Positions 50,681 through 63,290 of a stretch of 64,000 nt of DNA are shown here, in pieces. The stretch comes from Pyrrhoderma lamaoense (taxonomy: Eukaryota; Basidiomycota; Agaricomycetes; Hymenochaetales; Hymenochaetaceae). Under the pieces are notes generated by a model that did no database searches, was not told the DNA's origin, and saw nothing but the letters and a program-made list of their open reading frames with translations. Position numbers and translations under genes: made by a program. Numbering within the stretch: the first letter of the stretch is position 1; each line of letters starts with the position of its first letter. Where the stretch lies: contig NBAZ01000003.1 in the NCBI GenBank assembly GCA_002794735.1, positions 124,001 through 188,000 of the forward strand, read 5' to 3'.

Positions 50681-51887
50681 TTAGAAGACGCTGAAAAAGA
50701 AGAATGCCGGAACGAGAAAAGTGAAAATTGTCATTAAAATTGATACTACAAGTGGTTGATCAGTCCAGACAAATACTCCTAAACCGGCCAGAAATGTCGA
50801 TACTGACATTACTGCAAAGAGTAAAGCAATTGACATGAAACGAATCCCACGTCCCGCGGCATAGTCAAGAATATCAAGATGAACGACGGTCCCAGAAGGG
50901 GCGTGTTCTATACTCAATTCATCTTTACCAACTCCATCCCTAAGGAAGCGAGTTATCGGATAAATAGCTATTTTGACTAGGTCCCGCTTCAGCGTGCTGT
51001 AGGGATGAGCTAAAGGAGATATATCACCTACCTACCATAAACATAGTGAATATTGGTGCTATTTTCTTCTTTGGTCCAGGTTTTACCGGCCCGAATATGG
51101 CATATATAGCACCCATAATAAGGAATATGGTTGATACGAGCGAAGTGATCGTAGCTAGTAATAGTAGCAGAGTTATGACTGTATCCTCGGGTTTATCAGG
51201 GGTACCAACTGGACGGTCGGATAACGTGTCATGGAAGTACGAAAGGAAGGCAACAGATAAAGACGCAAGAAAGATAGTCTTTGAGATGCATTCAGAGGCG
51301 AGTATAAGCCGTTATCATAAAGCACCTACAACAACAGCAAATAGAGAGCACATATCCTTGATGTAGTCTCTAGTCCTCTCAAGCCTTCTACCATATCTAC
51401 TGTTGAATTCTGCTATCTTTTCGATATGCGCTAATCTACCTTCTAAATTAACGGGATTTCTGACGGGAAGCCTTGAAGGATCTCGAACCTGTATTAGCCA
51501 TTACTCGAAATTATAAGATTTAAAGGAAGACCTACGGTCTGGATTCCAGAGGCCGTAAACTTCGTTCATGGGATCAAGAATCCTAGTATTTACAGGCTCT
51601 GTATTCCCGGAGCTCAATACAGGTCCGCCCTAGAAAAGTAGCGCTTAGATCTTCTAGCATACTTATGACATATCTCTTACTTGCTGACCAGTTATGGCAC
51701 TGGTCACCCTGTTACTATCTGGCGAATAAGGCTATTGAGATAGTAGGAGAATATTTGTAATGGTAAAAATATCAGTAGAAAGCTGTAGCTTGGATTACAC
51801 AAGCCTTACCTGAAACGGATACGGATAGCTATAGAAATATGGTCTAGGATATACTACATTTGGTATGTTTGGTATGTGCCCATCCAT
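50681..51887 (-). CDS. Four-span membrane protein of unknown function, 307 aa
   Basis: Six exons (51887-51810, 51731-51681, 51629-51536, 51481-51330, 51278-51036, 50986-50681) join with no frameshift. The N-terminal 70 residues are Pro/Tyr/Asn-rich and likely cytosolic. A basic helical segment follows (LEGRLAHIEKIAEFNSRYGR). Two hydrophobic spans come next: SLFAVVTIFLASLSVAFL and VITLLLLATITSLVSTIFLI, separated by a 25-residue loop. A basic loop (GPKKKIAPIF) leads to a soluble linker with LSIEHAPSGTVVHLDIL. Two more spans close the protein, FMSIALLFAVMSVSTFLAGL and LVVSILMTIFTFLVPAFFFF. No enzyme motif. A sensor or anchor role is possible but not shown. Confidence 0.8.
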
Positions 51888-52865
51888 TGTAGTCAACTTT
51901 GAAGGAAACGAACTTTAGAGCCTCCATAGTCTCTGGCTATGACACTGAACTTGATGCGCCCAACGTCAGTGAACACGTGTATGAGAGGTAGATACCAAGT
52001 GAAATCAAAGGATGCGATGACTAAGGAAGTAATATATCGAGCAATAAATGAGTCGAAATCCACCACTGGTAGTACGTTGACATTTAAGAATGCATATGTA
52101 AGTGTGAGAACCGGAAATTTTGTGAAAAGAGTTCCTACCCTCTTGAGATATCAACCGAGATTTGTGCCAGAGCTCGGGAGTTGTCTTGGAAAACAAAACA
52201 ACATCGCTGAGTCTCAACATCACTCCCCTAGAAGCCTTAACACATGAAAATCAAAACATACTAGACTGATCATAGTATAAGATTGTAGATTTTCAAAGGA
52301 GTTCTTTTAGCAACATTTTTGCTCTGAGTATACTGCCTAATAAATTGTATTACGTAAGGAATGGAATAAACTCAATAATCATACCGTTTGAACATCACTC
52401 CCAACTACATTCTATGGCGTATCCGAGCAACACCACAGATATTGGGGATTAGATAATTTCATTTGCGGGATGTATGTACGCGTATATTTATCTACCTAGT
52501 ATAACAGCCTAACCCCCTTCGATGTATTGAGAAAAACTTAAACTGGTACAGTATCCGCGTTTCCTGAATGAAAGAAGTTCCAACCTTGATAATTTGATTT
52601 CAACAGGTTACTTTTCTATTATAGGCAAAGTAGCGAGAAACTTAAGAAGCTCTGACAGTCCATAGCATGGGCAAAAGATAGTTCACGAGTTGTAGCATCC
52701 GTTTTTTAAGCTCCATATATGCGGGAAATTGTGTAAAAGATGGGGGATGATTAGATGTCATAACTCTAGAATAGAGCCTTCGGGCCTGATTTCCCCACTG
52801 ACACACATATATAGGGGTAAGAAAGACATTGATATCCCCAGAAATATCGAGTTATACCTGCAAAC
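51888..52865. other. Divergent intergenic region
   Basis: Promoters of the membrane protein (leftward) and small-protein copy 3 (rightward). A CATATATAG TATA-like word lies about 60 bp before the ATG at 52866. A plus-strand frame at 51939-52247 has no supporting motif. Confidence 0.45.
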
Positions 52866-53592
52866 ATGACCACTGTCGCAGTTGCCCCTTTCACCTACAC
52901 CACTGATACCTCTATCAGGAATATCCAAGGTTAACTAAGCATTTTGCCCCAGTTCATACTCAAGGCCACTAACACTGACTTTTCCTCCTTTTTTTGTTTC
53001 GCTTTCCCGCACCTTAAAGATGTCAATGGTAAGTATTTTCCCTCCCTATTCATTCGCAGAATTTCTAATCATGGTCCACAACTTTCTCCATCCCTAATAA
53101 TGTTAGCCACCATTGACCAGTTCGAGCTCAACATTATCAAGATCGTTCCCCCAGATGCAGACTACACGGTGTACCTTCAAAGGCCAATCATGAGGTCCGC
53201 CAGGTCCTGGGTGAAGAGATATACCGTATCAGCATCGATATTCTTGATGTAAGATTGAAACTCCCCCCCTCCCCACAATCATTTATCCAGTCTACATCCC
53301 TCACTACCCTTCTCTACCCCGTCCCCTATAGCTCGTGGTAGCCTACAATGCCTCTACAGGTACTATAAGTGTAGAAGCCTTCGTCAAAGTTCCCGTCATT
53401 GGAACCGTCAGTGTTGGTCAAGTCTCCGGAAATCTAACAGATGGAATCTCCCTCACCGTCGGTTACCCTGATCTGCTCACTGGCACCATATCCATCACGT
53501 ATTCTAATGGAGTTGTTACGCTTAATTGGGAATTCACTGCCTTAGGCGCTACCTTCAACGGTAGCCTCGTCCTTTTCTCGCTATCGGGTTGA
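52866..53592 (+). CDS. Small beta-rich protein family, copy 3 (inverted)
   Basis: Same exon pattern as copy 1: ATG 52866 (MTTVAVAPFTYTTDTSIRNI), a tiny DVN exon, ATIDQFELNIIKIVPP, YRISIDILD, an intron, then the final exon 53334-53592 (LVVAYNASTGTISVEAF, VGQVSGNLTDGISLTVGYP, LNWEFTALG, ending LVLFSLSG). It shares with copy 1 the intron after the VN codons. One lost base near 53187 (AA) is needed to connect YTVYLQRP to NHEVRQVLGEE. About half of the residues agree with copies 1 and 2 by eye. It is on the opposite strand, separated from them by the deaminase and membrane-protein genes. Confidence 0.75.
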
Positions 53593-54245
53593 TGGCGGAG
53601 AGAGGGGAGGTGACTGCTTTGGTTCAGATCAGTAAGTACCCTGTCCATGTTTCTTGCTACGTTATGTTTCGATTTGACTTAGAGGTGCTGTGAACGCTGA
53701 TGATAGATGTATGAAAATAGCAAACAATGGGCGAAAATTTTGGAAAAGGAATATATCTCTGGTCTCTGTTAGATACCTGAAAAGATGTATAGATATATCA
53801 TACAATAAATATAGTGATTCATCAAAGTAAAGCTGAAGTTATCATACTGATAACTTTAATCTTTTTCCTGGATTGAAGTATCAAATTAAGCAGCCTATGT
53901 CTTTATCTTATTCATGCGATACATTTTTTGTCTATCTGGACACTGCAGAGCAGCTGCACTAAAATTTAAGGTTATGCATTTCCCCAGATATTTAATCACG
54001 ATAATCCTATAACAGCCAGAAGATAATGCATGCATTACTAAAATGAGGAGTGAATACTTCTATTGGGCGAGAAAAAAAGCGGCTATAAAATTATTGAGTT
54101 CTGTGCTAACATCACGGTTAGTCGTATTACACTATTAAGTCCTGACTGAAAATTGTCAATCTACTCACTCATAGCAAAATTGAAAATCCATAAACACCAG
54201 TCTACTAAAGTTACCTGAGACAGAACTAAACATACAATCGAACAT
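53593..54245. other. Convergent 3' region
   Basis: 3' flanks of copy 3 and of the PDAT gene on the opposite strand. AT-rich; nothing else recognised. Confidence 0.45.
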
Positions 54246-57200
54246 CTAGTCCCACTGAATTCGAGCCGCATATTCTTGTATTCTGGACACAAACGTATTC
54301 TCTATCTCATTCCCAACACCCGTAGCGACTTTCACAATCAACTCGTTCAATCCAGTCGAGCCTAATATATCAACATGATCACTTGTATTAGCACCTCCTC
54401 GTGGTATTGATGGTGTAGGAAGATGTGGGAGCTAGAGATTGACATGGTGATGAGGTACAGTCGAGTTTTGATTTATGAGTATTTTTTGTTGTACAACATA
54501 GAATGTAGTTTATGAAACTAACCTCAGTGGTAATCACCTTAATTCCAGCCGGGTTCCATCTCGGACGTTTCCAACCCTCAACGCACATAGCACCAAGGCT
54601 TATTAAGGACACAGTTCCGTCACCTTCTCCTAGCTTGACACCATTTTTCGTCTAACACAAGACAGGGAACAAAGCAGGATCAAAAAGCACTTAGGTCAAA
54701 AATTACATATGAATATAGTAATAGCTTCTCTCACCTTAGGTAAACTCTTTTCATCACTGATCTCAAAATCAATCCAATTCTTTCTAGATAAAGGCATGTC
54801 TAGTGGAGCACGTGGACTAGTACAGTTCTCCGAGCTCTCGCATACTGCATTAGCAGCATCCGCAAACGCTTCGTCGTATTCATATTCACCACGAGCATAC
54901 CAGTATGATCGCTAAAACACAATTGGTTAGCGTATGGTAGGTTAACGTATTGTGATTATACGATTCACTAACCTCAGTTTCTTTACCGTGTCCATAGATA
55001 CAAAAAAATTTCAAAGATGGTGCATTTGGCAACCTTTATGACAAATTTCTTTATTTATTAGATAATTTCGCTACAGCTGATATTCTCCTCACCTTGACTC
55101 TAGAGGATTGCTCCATTTAGTTGGGTTGTCATCATTAGCCTTCAAAACCTTTTCGTCACGTTCAATCCCACATGAGTAATTACTTTCCATCATTTTCTAT
55201 TAGATATCATACAATGCTGTGCTCAACGGTAAAATCAAGGGAGAAAGATATTGATTCTAACCTGGAAAGTAACGGGCGTGTGCTCAAGGATCCAAGTTCC
55301 TGCATCATCAGCCGTGAGGTTCTTCGTGTCCGAAGGCATGCTAACATTAGCGTTCTCTTTGTCATTAGCGTTGTCACCTAATAACTCGGAGGGACGAAAA
55401 TTCAAGAAAGACCCGTGAGAAGCAGTACAGTTGTCCAAATCATCCGGAGCATGTGTGTGATTACCCCAGATTGCGTTCCCCCCTGGGTGAAGAGGATCAG
55501 TAGATATGTCTAATAAAAGGTACAAAATCTCACTTTGATCCACATGCTAGCGCTCCCCGCCCAACTTCTAAAGAGCCTAGCCCGTTCTTTCTAGAAAAGA
55601 ACCGCTCGAGTACTGTGAAGATAACGTCAATACCAGCATTAGAAATTGTTGGGCGAGCCTATACCATATGATCCAGCGGGATTGAGTTCTACAGTGTCCT
55701 TCATCTCACCAGAGAGGAATGCCGTCATTGCTTTGGGCTGCATTCTACTCAACATCAAGGCACTAACAACCGACATGATGGTACTTACAACACCCTATAT
55801 AGCAGTAGTTATTACTCATCCATAAAGATATGAGTGAGAAGTTTACTTACAAGATGGGTTCCTGCCACCGAGATAAAAGACTCAATATGATCCTGTAGAG
55901 AAGTAGTAAAGCAAATGAGCAGTGGGTACGGATTGAAAACAAATAAGCACATACTTCAACCCAAGTTGGCCCACCCCACCATGCTGTGGTGACTCTACCC
56001 ATTTTAAACTGAATATATATGCGATTAGATATGCAACGTGATATATATATATAATACTCTCACAAATACTTTGTAAGCTCGCGTTAGCTTTACCTAGATG
56101 TCCCATTTTTTTAGATAAGACTTCGCACCAGAGTGACCTGAGAAATCCAAGTAATGTTCAGCTAGCAGAATATATGTGTATAAAAAAGAGGCGTACCGAA
56201 CTTCCCATAGAATGTGATACTAAAACAACCTTCTCTCCGTGTCGTTTACTATTTGGAGGTCAGGCGTCACAAACCAAAATTAAGTGAGTATAACTTGAGG
56301 GACATAAAGAGTGAACGACTCTACTCGTCAAAAAGTACATACCTCATCTCTTCGATACTTGTCTTCAAACGAGAAAAGTATCCGTCCCGTTCTTCCAAGT
56401 TCCAGTAAGACAACCTCCAGTCATATGCTGCCAATAGTAAGTTATTCGTGTCATACCCAACGACAGCGAGGTTTTCAACGACCTTTGACCAGATCCAGTA
56501 ACCCTGTACAAAAGAGGACGCTGCGTCGATGCCTAACAGGCACATACGCAACAGATATAGATCAATAATTAAATCTTATCAAGTTGAAATTTAGATAAGG
56601 AGACATGATAACTCACCTTGAGCAGCACGTACTTTTACCCCAGGTGGGTCTAATCCTGTTTCTGCGTCCAACAAGACAGCATTTATCCATTTTTCTCGAT
56701 TAAAGGTCACTTGCGATAGCATACTGCATACATATTACTGTGAATCGATATCTTCAGTACGATAGGTGATAAGAAACCTACTGTAAGCCTCCCCAAACCT
56801 TCTCTCTAAACCAGTCCTTGTATTCCATGCTAGTCGACCAAGACTCTAAACCAGTAGATATAATTCCCGGTACCAGTATCACCGGATGCACAGCACTCAG
56901 CCCCCTCTCATCCCTCATACGTTCCCCAACTTGAAACTCTCGTCCGTCATTATTCAGTTTCCAAGGCTCCGGAATCCGAGTCTTGAATGCCTCCCACTCA
57001 GCTTCGAATCGACTCCAATCAATGTCTGGCATGACGTTTGTTATTATTGAGCTGAAATCTGATTGAGATTGTTCGAGGAGTAAGGCTAGCTGGGCTGGTA
57101 TCTCGAGAGGGACGCTGGCTGGAGCTATCAATATGGCACCGAGAAGCGTGCCAACTGTACGTGTTTATGCATATAAACGCCCGACGACGTGCATATGCCA

Positions 57201-57708
57201 TATCCATGATAGTATGAATATCCATTTTTATCAATATTATATTTGCACCATAACAGATTCAAATCAGGATGAATTACATATAATGCAAGGTCAATAACAT
57301 ATATATAAACCAAAAGAGAATGCAAACACATACGGAGGATGCCCAAAGGGAACCAGAATCTCCGTGTAGAGAAGAAGGTCTGCTTTTTCTGATGCTGTAC
57401 ATATAATGACAGTCTATGAGCACCTAGTACAATCTTCACTTATCCGAAACATGCATAAATCCGCATCTCTATCCCACTCTAACCCATCGCTCGGACTTTA
57501 CGGGACTTTCGACAACATCTCAAGAACAGTATCGAATTTCACTAACCTCCTTAATTTTCTTGTTCGCCCGTTCATTTGCCCTTTCGTTCACCTTCAGTTC
57601 GACTTCATCTTGAATATGAGTAGGCGTTGAAACCCCTGAAGTTGATGAATCCTCTGTATCTGATTCCTGTCGAAAAAGTGTGAAACCCTTTCTCTGACGA
57701 AGTGACAT
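54246..57708 (-). CDS. Phospholipid:diacylglycerol acyltransferase (PDAT, Lro1 type)
   Basis: ER enzyme of the LCAT family that moves an acyl chain from a phospholipid to diacylglycerol, making storage triacylglycerol. At least ten exons; the first ones are 57708-57547, 57394-57334, 57154-56782, 56723-56617 and 56532-56343, and the last starts near 54430. An Arg/Glu-rich N-terminus precedes a membrane anchor (LLGTLLGAILIAP). HPVILVPGIISTGLESW is the LCAT oxyanion segment. DWRLSYWNLEERDGYF follows, then the nucleophile Ser in LVSHSMGS. GEGDGTVSL holds the Asp and SDHVDILG the His of the triad. LSGEMKDTVELNPAGSY is a PDAT hallmark. Lost bases at about 55988 and 55588-55590 break the frame; restoring them gives the expected WWGGPTWVEDHIES and RSWAGSASMWIK. 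The enzyme family is certain; the gene may be intact in the organism. Confidence 0.88.
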
Positions 57709-59329
57709 TGTTAATGAGGGATGTTCGCCGGAGAATCGAGAAGGTCGTATGCCCCGGTCGAATAGACTGTATATTCAATTTATACTGGATTGATAGATTG
57801 TCATCACAACACGAAAATCTTTGAAATCACGTTCATTTCTCATTTGTGATTATGATAAAGGTCGATAATGCGCACGCTTACTAATCAATTGTTATGTTAT
57901 AACAATAGAAATGATAGTACAGTTAAAATCAATATTCAATCTCTCATTATCATGATTATGATTTTACATTTCTAATTTCATTATTTACAGCAGTCTCAGT
58001 ACTCAAAACCAACAGCGGTCCTACCCAGACAAACAATAAGTATCTAAAACCCAAAACTAAGATACCTGCTTATCTAATACATCTGTGCGAATCCTATTTG
58101 TAGAAGGTTAAATCAGTAAAAGTCTAACAAAGTCAGATAGAGAAAAGTAAGTAGTAATTGTCTCAGGGAACCGGGTCTCGACAGAAGCAATAAAGCTTCA
58201 GACGGCACTTCCTAATTGCTTTCGGTTTGATATTCATCATAATGAGGTGTAAAGGAAATTGGTGTACAATGACCATACGAGAACCATTTACTCACCGTTG
58301 TCAATTAGATATAATTGTTTTTGGAGCCCCGTATTACTGTCCTTGAAAGTAATGAGTTACAAACTGAACGAGAGAGGAAGGGAAAAGAAAGGATGAATCA
58401 GAGGTGTCAAGTTGTGGAGCACGCTCAGCAACAATATGTCGTGATATACTCCTTGAAGAAATTCAACAAATTAAAATTTGAAGAACATCATATAAAGATA
58501 GAAAACTAGATACGATACGTATATATTTACTCACCTTTCCATCAAGTATCTTAATAACACAACAAGTACAGGAAAGAAAAGAAAAGTCCGTACGAAACAG
58601 ACAAAAGTGTAAAAAATTTAGATGCGCCGGGCAAGAGTAAGCCCCATTCCGTTCCGGGTAGACAGACATGTAGTCAGTAAAACACCGGGACCGCATAACT
58701 ATATCAATGAGCATCGGAGTACCGATCATTTACAAATAAACAGGAGTTTGGGATACAAGAACATATGCTCCTATCTTCGCATTATTCCTGCCTCCTGCCA
58801 CCTAGACCGGTATAAACAGAGAAACGCATAAACACAAAAGAGGGGGGGAGAGCTGATCAGAGTTCTTGCCTGAGACAATTGTCCCACAAGACTCAGTAGC
58901 TAGCAAGCCCTTCATTATTCTTCTGGTATTAACGCCTCTCTGTCTGTCCTCACAAATCACCATGCTTAGAGGTGACCGCTTTCCCAATGGTGAAAGGACA
59001 TAGAGTCTCCGGGGACTTTCCCCACAGTTTTAAAGGAGATGGCGTCTATATAGAGCCATTCGTGCGTTTATACTGCGACAACGGTCCTTTGCTCGGCGCA
59101 AGGATAACGACAGTTCAAAAAGTTGAAAATGTCCTGGAGTTTGTGTTTTGAAGGAAAATCCGAGTTCTCAGAAATTTTCTGGGTCATGTATCTTTATCTA
59201 GGGGCGGCTCAGTGACGACAGGGCCTCAAGGACATACGTGCAAGGTCACGTTTATGGCACTAACGACAGCGACGGAGGGTGAGCCGTTGTTACAAGATCT
59301 GCTTTCTAGTCGTCGACGTTTGAGTATAA
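57709..59329. other. Divergent intergenic region, 1.6 kb
   Basis: Promoters of PDAT (leftward) and of the next gene (rightward). Very AT-rich near 57.8-58.1 kb. No gene supported. Confidence 0.45.
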
Positions 59330-60480
59330 ATGGCTGGGACAGCAGACTCTAACACTGTTGACCAAGACCCAGAGCGGCCACAAGAGAAGTGGTGGAAGAA
59401 TCTGAGGGCTAATCCAATACAGCTCCGAATGTCTGCTCAAGGTAATGCTGTTTATAACCTACTTCTTGGTACTATTCTGAGTTTTTATATATGGACAGGA
59501 AAATACTCTCCAAAGATAGATGAGAGCTGCTTAACGATATGTAACCAAACAGCCAGGGGTCGGACTCAAGGCAATGAACCTTCTTGTTATTCCTTCTGTA
59601 TCCGCCGTGTCTTCGAACACGAAGTCAGACAACTCACTTCTCACTTCTCATACGACTCTGCTCTTCACCGCGCACGTCGACTACAAGCAGGTAAAGAGAA
59701 AGATCGAAAGGGTGTACTCAAGTATCCTTTACCACCCGAAGGCCAACCTTCAAAGAAAAAGAGCGCCTAGGCATCTCTTTAGTTGTAGTTGACGGCGATG
59801 AAGACATGAATATGGAAGAGATAGAGAATCAGTTGCGTGAAAATGAAGCCCAGAAAAAGGAAGAGGAAAAGAAGAACAAAGAAGTTCGATACTGGCAAGA
59901 GGCTGGTATTTATGGATGACCAAAAGTCGTTGGGCAACCCAGGAACGAATAGACTTAATGATGCTCGATCTGGATAGGCAGACCCAATGGCATCAAGCCA
60001 AAGAACAAGAGGAACGTACCTGGGCTGATCAACAGCAGCAACAGCAACAACACGGAGAAAGCTCGACTTCTCCGACTATGCCTCCGGAAGATACCCAAAT
60101 AATGATTCGTACAATAATGGTAGCTTTAGTAATATTGTAGGACATCCTCCATATCCTGATCCGTATGTTATTTATCTCCTCCACTACTTCTATGTTTTAA
60201 TGTCAGTTTTAACTGTATGCAGTGAAGATTCCATTCTTGTCCGCATCCCCACATCTCTACCTTCATTTGATGAATACTCAGAACGAGCACAGAAGATTTT
60301 TGCGCCTACTCAGAAGTTCTTTCAATCCTACGTACGAGTTTCGAGAATGGTAACCAGAAAGCCTTAGCTACCCATGCCTACGAATTAACGAGAGACGGTG
60401 CACCATTTACTTTGGTGAAGAATGTCGCCAAGACTTGTTTCGATTATTTCTGGGGACCGAAAGATGATCAGGATCGGTAG
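59330..60480 (+). CDS. Unknown membrane/coiled-coil protein, frame broken
   Basis: ATG 59330 starts a block with WWKNLRANPIQLRMSAQGNA, one hydrophobic span (VYNLLLGTILSFYIWTG) and four cysteines (CLTICNQ, CYSFC). Then, in shifting frames: ERLGISLVVVDGDEDMN; an acidic-basic coiled coil with NQLRENEAQKKEEEKKN; RWATQERIDLMMLD; a Gln run (60031-60050); a Ser/Asn-rich linker; a GT-AG intron near 60163-60222; SILVRIPTSLPSFDEYSE; and a C-terminal block ending CFDYFWGPKDDQDR at 60480. At least four single-base losses (one at about 59917) separate the blocks. One gene rather than several is inferred from the shared strand and lack of starts. I do not know the family; the span and helices suggest an organelle membrane protein. 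Confidence 0.55.
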
Positions 60481-61499
60481 ATTAGTATTGTAGAAAGGGT
60501 TTCTTTACCTATTATACAGAGAAGCTTGTTTATTAGAATTTACTAAAACTCACATGGTTGTAATATTATGGATAATAATATCAAGGGTCTCGTCGAAGAT
60601 ACTTACTTGTATATTAGTCGATATATACTCACGGAGTGAATTTTTATGTAGATCATCGAAGTGTATAGTGATAATATGAATTATGACAGAATCTGAACAC
60701 CGTAAATATTCGTTGTTCATGAAGTTTACGAATATGAAGGTCGATGTCGCTCCACCCTTTACACAATAACGGATTTATTAAAGCAGACACAAGGCAGTAT
60801 ATCTACCGCCGCAGTTGATTTGAATTGAAGTAGATGCAATTCTACTATAAATACTATTGACTTCGCTGCTTTTTATTCTAAACATCAAGGTTCTTTGTGC
60901 TATACATGAGTCGTCTTCTTGAACTAGTTTTTGATATGAAGGTAACTATAAGCGAGTAAAAAGGATCCACTCATATGCACAGCAACCAATACATACAGCA
61001 CGCGTCTTGAGTAACCGACGCAGTCGTGCGTTCGAATAGACACGAAGGGGGCCGAAAGAATCAGATGAGTTGGTTTATCCGATTAGATTTTCAACTATAA
61101 CTGGGTCTGAGATGTAGACTCGGACGCGCTACGTCACGCGTTCTCCGCTTCTCGCAGTTGAAGCATCCTAAACATTTCATAATCAACGGCTTTCTTTTTC
61201 CTTTTCCCCTCAAGTTCAACTTTCGCAAGAAATTACCGACAAACTGAATTCGGGAATCCTCGCTCTCTATCTCCTCAATCCTCTGGCTTTTTCCTTTATG
61301 CGTGTACCCGATCTGGCTACTTTCCCTATAGCTCTACTGCGCAGCGGCTAACTGATGATTCTGCTCAGCTTATTTCGTACTTCCATTTTTTAAGCTCGTT
61401 ATTCTGTATGTCTAGAATCTGGAATATATAATGGCTAGAACTCTTGTTTTCTGAAAAGACTTGTAGAGAGCGATTCTCCGATTCCCAGATTGAACAACT
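60481..61499. other. Intergenic region with tannase promoter
   Basis: A TATA-like ATATATAA at about 61424-61431 lies 70 bp before the esterase ATG. No other feature recognised. Confidence 0.45.
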
Positions 61500-63290
61500 A
61501 TGGCTCCACTTCGAGGACTTCACTGGCTCTCAGCTCTCGTCTCCCTTGCCGTCGCAGTACACGTACTAGCTGACTACACTGATGATCCCGAGTCAACATG
61601 TAACGACCTAAGTCAGACAATCTCATTGTCTTCGGATGGCAATTATACGACAACGATTTTGAATAGTACATATTATGACAGTACTGCAACGGTGTCACTT
61701 TAGGAACTTGCACTAATACGACATCAATCAGTTCACCGTTGTGTCGCGTTCAGTTCGTTGTGAATACATCTAGTGTGTCTGCTATCACGGCGGAGGTATG
61801 GCTTCCGACGACTTACAGTAATCGGTTCCTTTCGTTGGGTAACGGGGGCCTCGGTGGATGTAAGTCGATGATATCATTCTTTATCTCTCCCGATCAAAGT
61901 AAATCGAACAAGATACTAAGATGATATTCAATACGTGAATGATAGGTATCGAATATACGAATCTTGACTATGGCACCTCTTATGGATTCGCTACTGTTGG
62001 GTCCAACAATGGTCACGACGGTGACTCTGGCTCGCATTTGCGAACAATACAGAAGTATTGGCCGACTTCACAACACGTTCCATCCATCTTGAAACCGTCG
62101 TCGGCAAAGAAATTGCGACGTCGTACTATGGATCTTCTCCTAACAAGACTTATTACCTGGGATGTTCATCTGGTGGACGCCAGGGATGTATGCAGCTCTT
62201 CATTTTCCCGAAGATTTCGATGGTATTGTAGCTGGTTCGCCTGCTACAAACTTCCACGGTCTACTCGGTTGGTCTGGGATGCTTACTAAGTACATCGGGG
62301 CCCCGGATTATGAAACAAGTCCAACTTTCATCTCTTCAGCTCTCTGGGATATAGTCTCAACGGAGTGATGAACCAATGTGATGGTAACGATGGGGTAGTA
62401 GATCAAATTATCACTGAGCCTGATACTTGCGACTTCCGACCCGAGGCTCTTCTCTGTGAAGATGGCGACGAAGGAGGTGACGATTGCTTGACAACAGCTC
62501 AAGTTGAGGCTCTTCGTAATATCTACTCTCCTATATATGGACTTGAAGGACAACTTTGGTACCCTCGTCTTGATCCTGGTGCAGAAGTGAATGCTTCATC
62601 CGTTGTCTTTTCCGGGAACCTTTCAGTATCACTTGGGTGAGTATAGACATAGTTAACGGACATGAATGTTTTGGACTAATCTCCCTTTTTATTAAGGATT
62701 GGATGAAATACGTAGTACTGAACGATCCCGACTATGACTTTAGAGACTATGGGCTCAAGTACATTCAGGAAGCTATGATTCAGGACCCTGGCAATGTATC
62801 CACTTACAGTGGGGATCTCTCAACTTTCCGTGATGGTGGTGGAAAACTCATCTCCTACCATGGACGAGCTGACCCCGTTAGTTTCTTCTTTTATATACAT
62901 ATAGTTGCATATGAAACTGACATAGCGACCCAATCTAATTTCCGTCAGATGATAGCCTCTGGCAACTCGAAGAACTTCTACAACCAAGTAGCACGCACAT
63001 TAAACTCCTCATCCTCCACTCTCGATGACTTCTACCGTCTATTCCTCATCCCTGGTATGGGTCACTGCGAGGGCAGTCCTGGCGGTGTCTTGTTTGGACA
63101 GAGTAACGGTGACATCGCACCGAGCAATTCTTCGGCTGACAACGTCCTCATGATGATAGTAGACTGGGTTGAAAATGGTAATGCGCCTGATAGCATCAGA
63201 GGGGCAACAAGCGATGGAAGTTCCACTCGACTGAACTGTCGTTATCCTCAGAAGAGTGAATGGAACGGAGAGGAATATGTTTGCTCTTGA
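61500..63290 (+). CDS. Secreted tannase/feruloyl esterase family hydrolase, frame broken
   Basis: Secreted serine esterase that frees phenolic acids from tannins or plant cell-wall esters. A signal peptide is visible (LHWLSALVSLAVAVHVLA, residues 7-24). Introns: 61860-61945, 62637-62696 and 62877-62948. Family blocks: LSLGNGGLGGC, YGFATVGSNNGHDGDSGS, the nucleophile Ser in YYLGCSSGGRQG, DGIVAGSPATNF, a Cys/Asp-rich calcium-type loop (CDGNDGVVDQI), YHGRADP, SGNSKNFYNQV and the catalytic His in IPGMGHCEG. Five single-base losses break the frame: GG 61691-61692, C 62035, GGG 62183-62185, G 62364 and GGG 62614-62616. Restoring one base at each gives a continuous family-length protein of about 500 residues. 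NxS/T sites are common, as in secreted enzymes. Substrate cannot be decided between tannin and feruloyl esters. Confidence 0.87.

Noticed and set aside
51010..51035. Apparent 22-26-nt intron in the membrane protein
   Set aside because: Using the acceptor GCTGAAG at 50987 gives a 49-nt intron in phase 0 and a continuous protein.
51939..52247. 102-codon plus-strand frame in the divergent promoter
   Set aside because: No recognisable motif and the opposite frames are equally open; evidence too weak.
61000..61050. GCGTTCGAATAGA resembling a tRNA T-arm
   Set aside because: No pairing acceptor or D arm and no A-box upstream.
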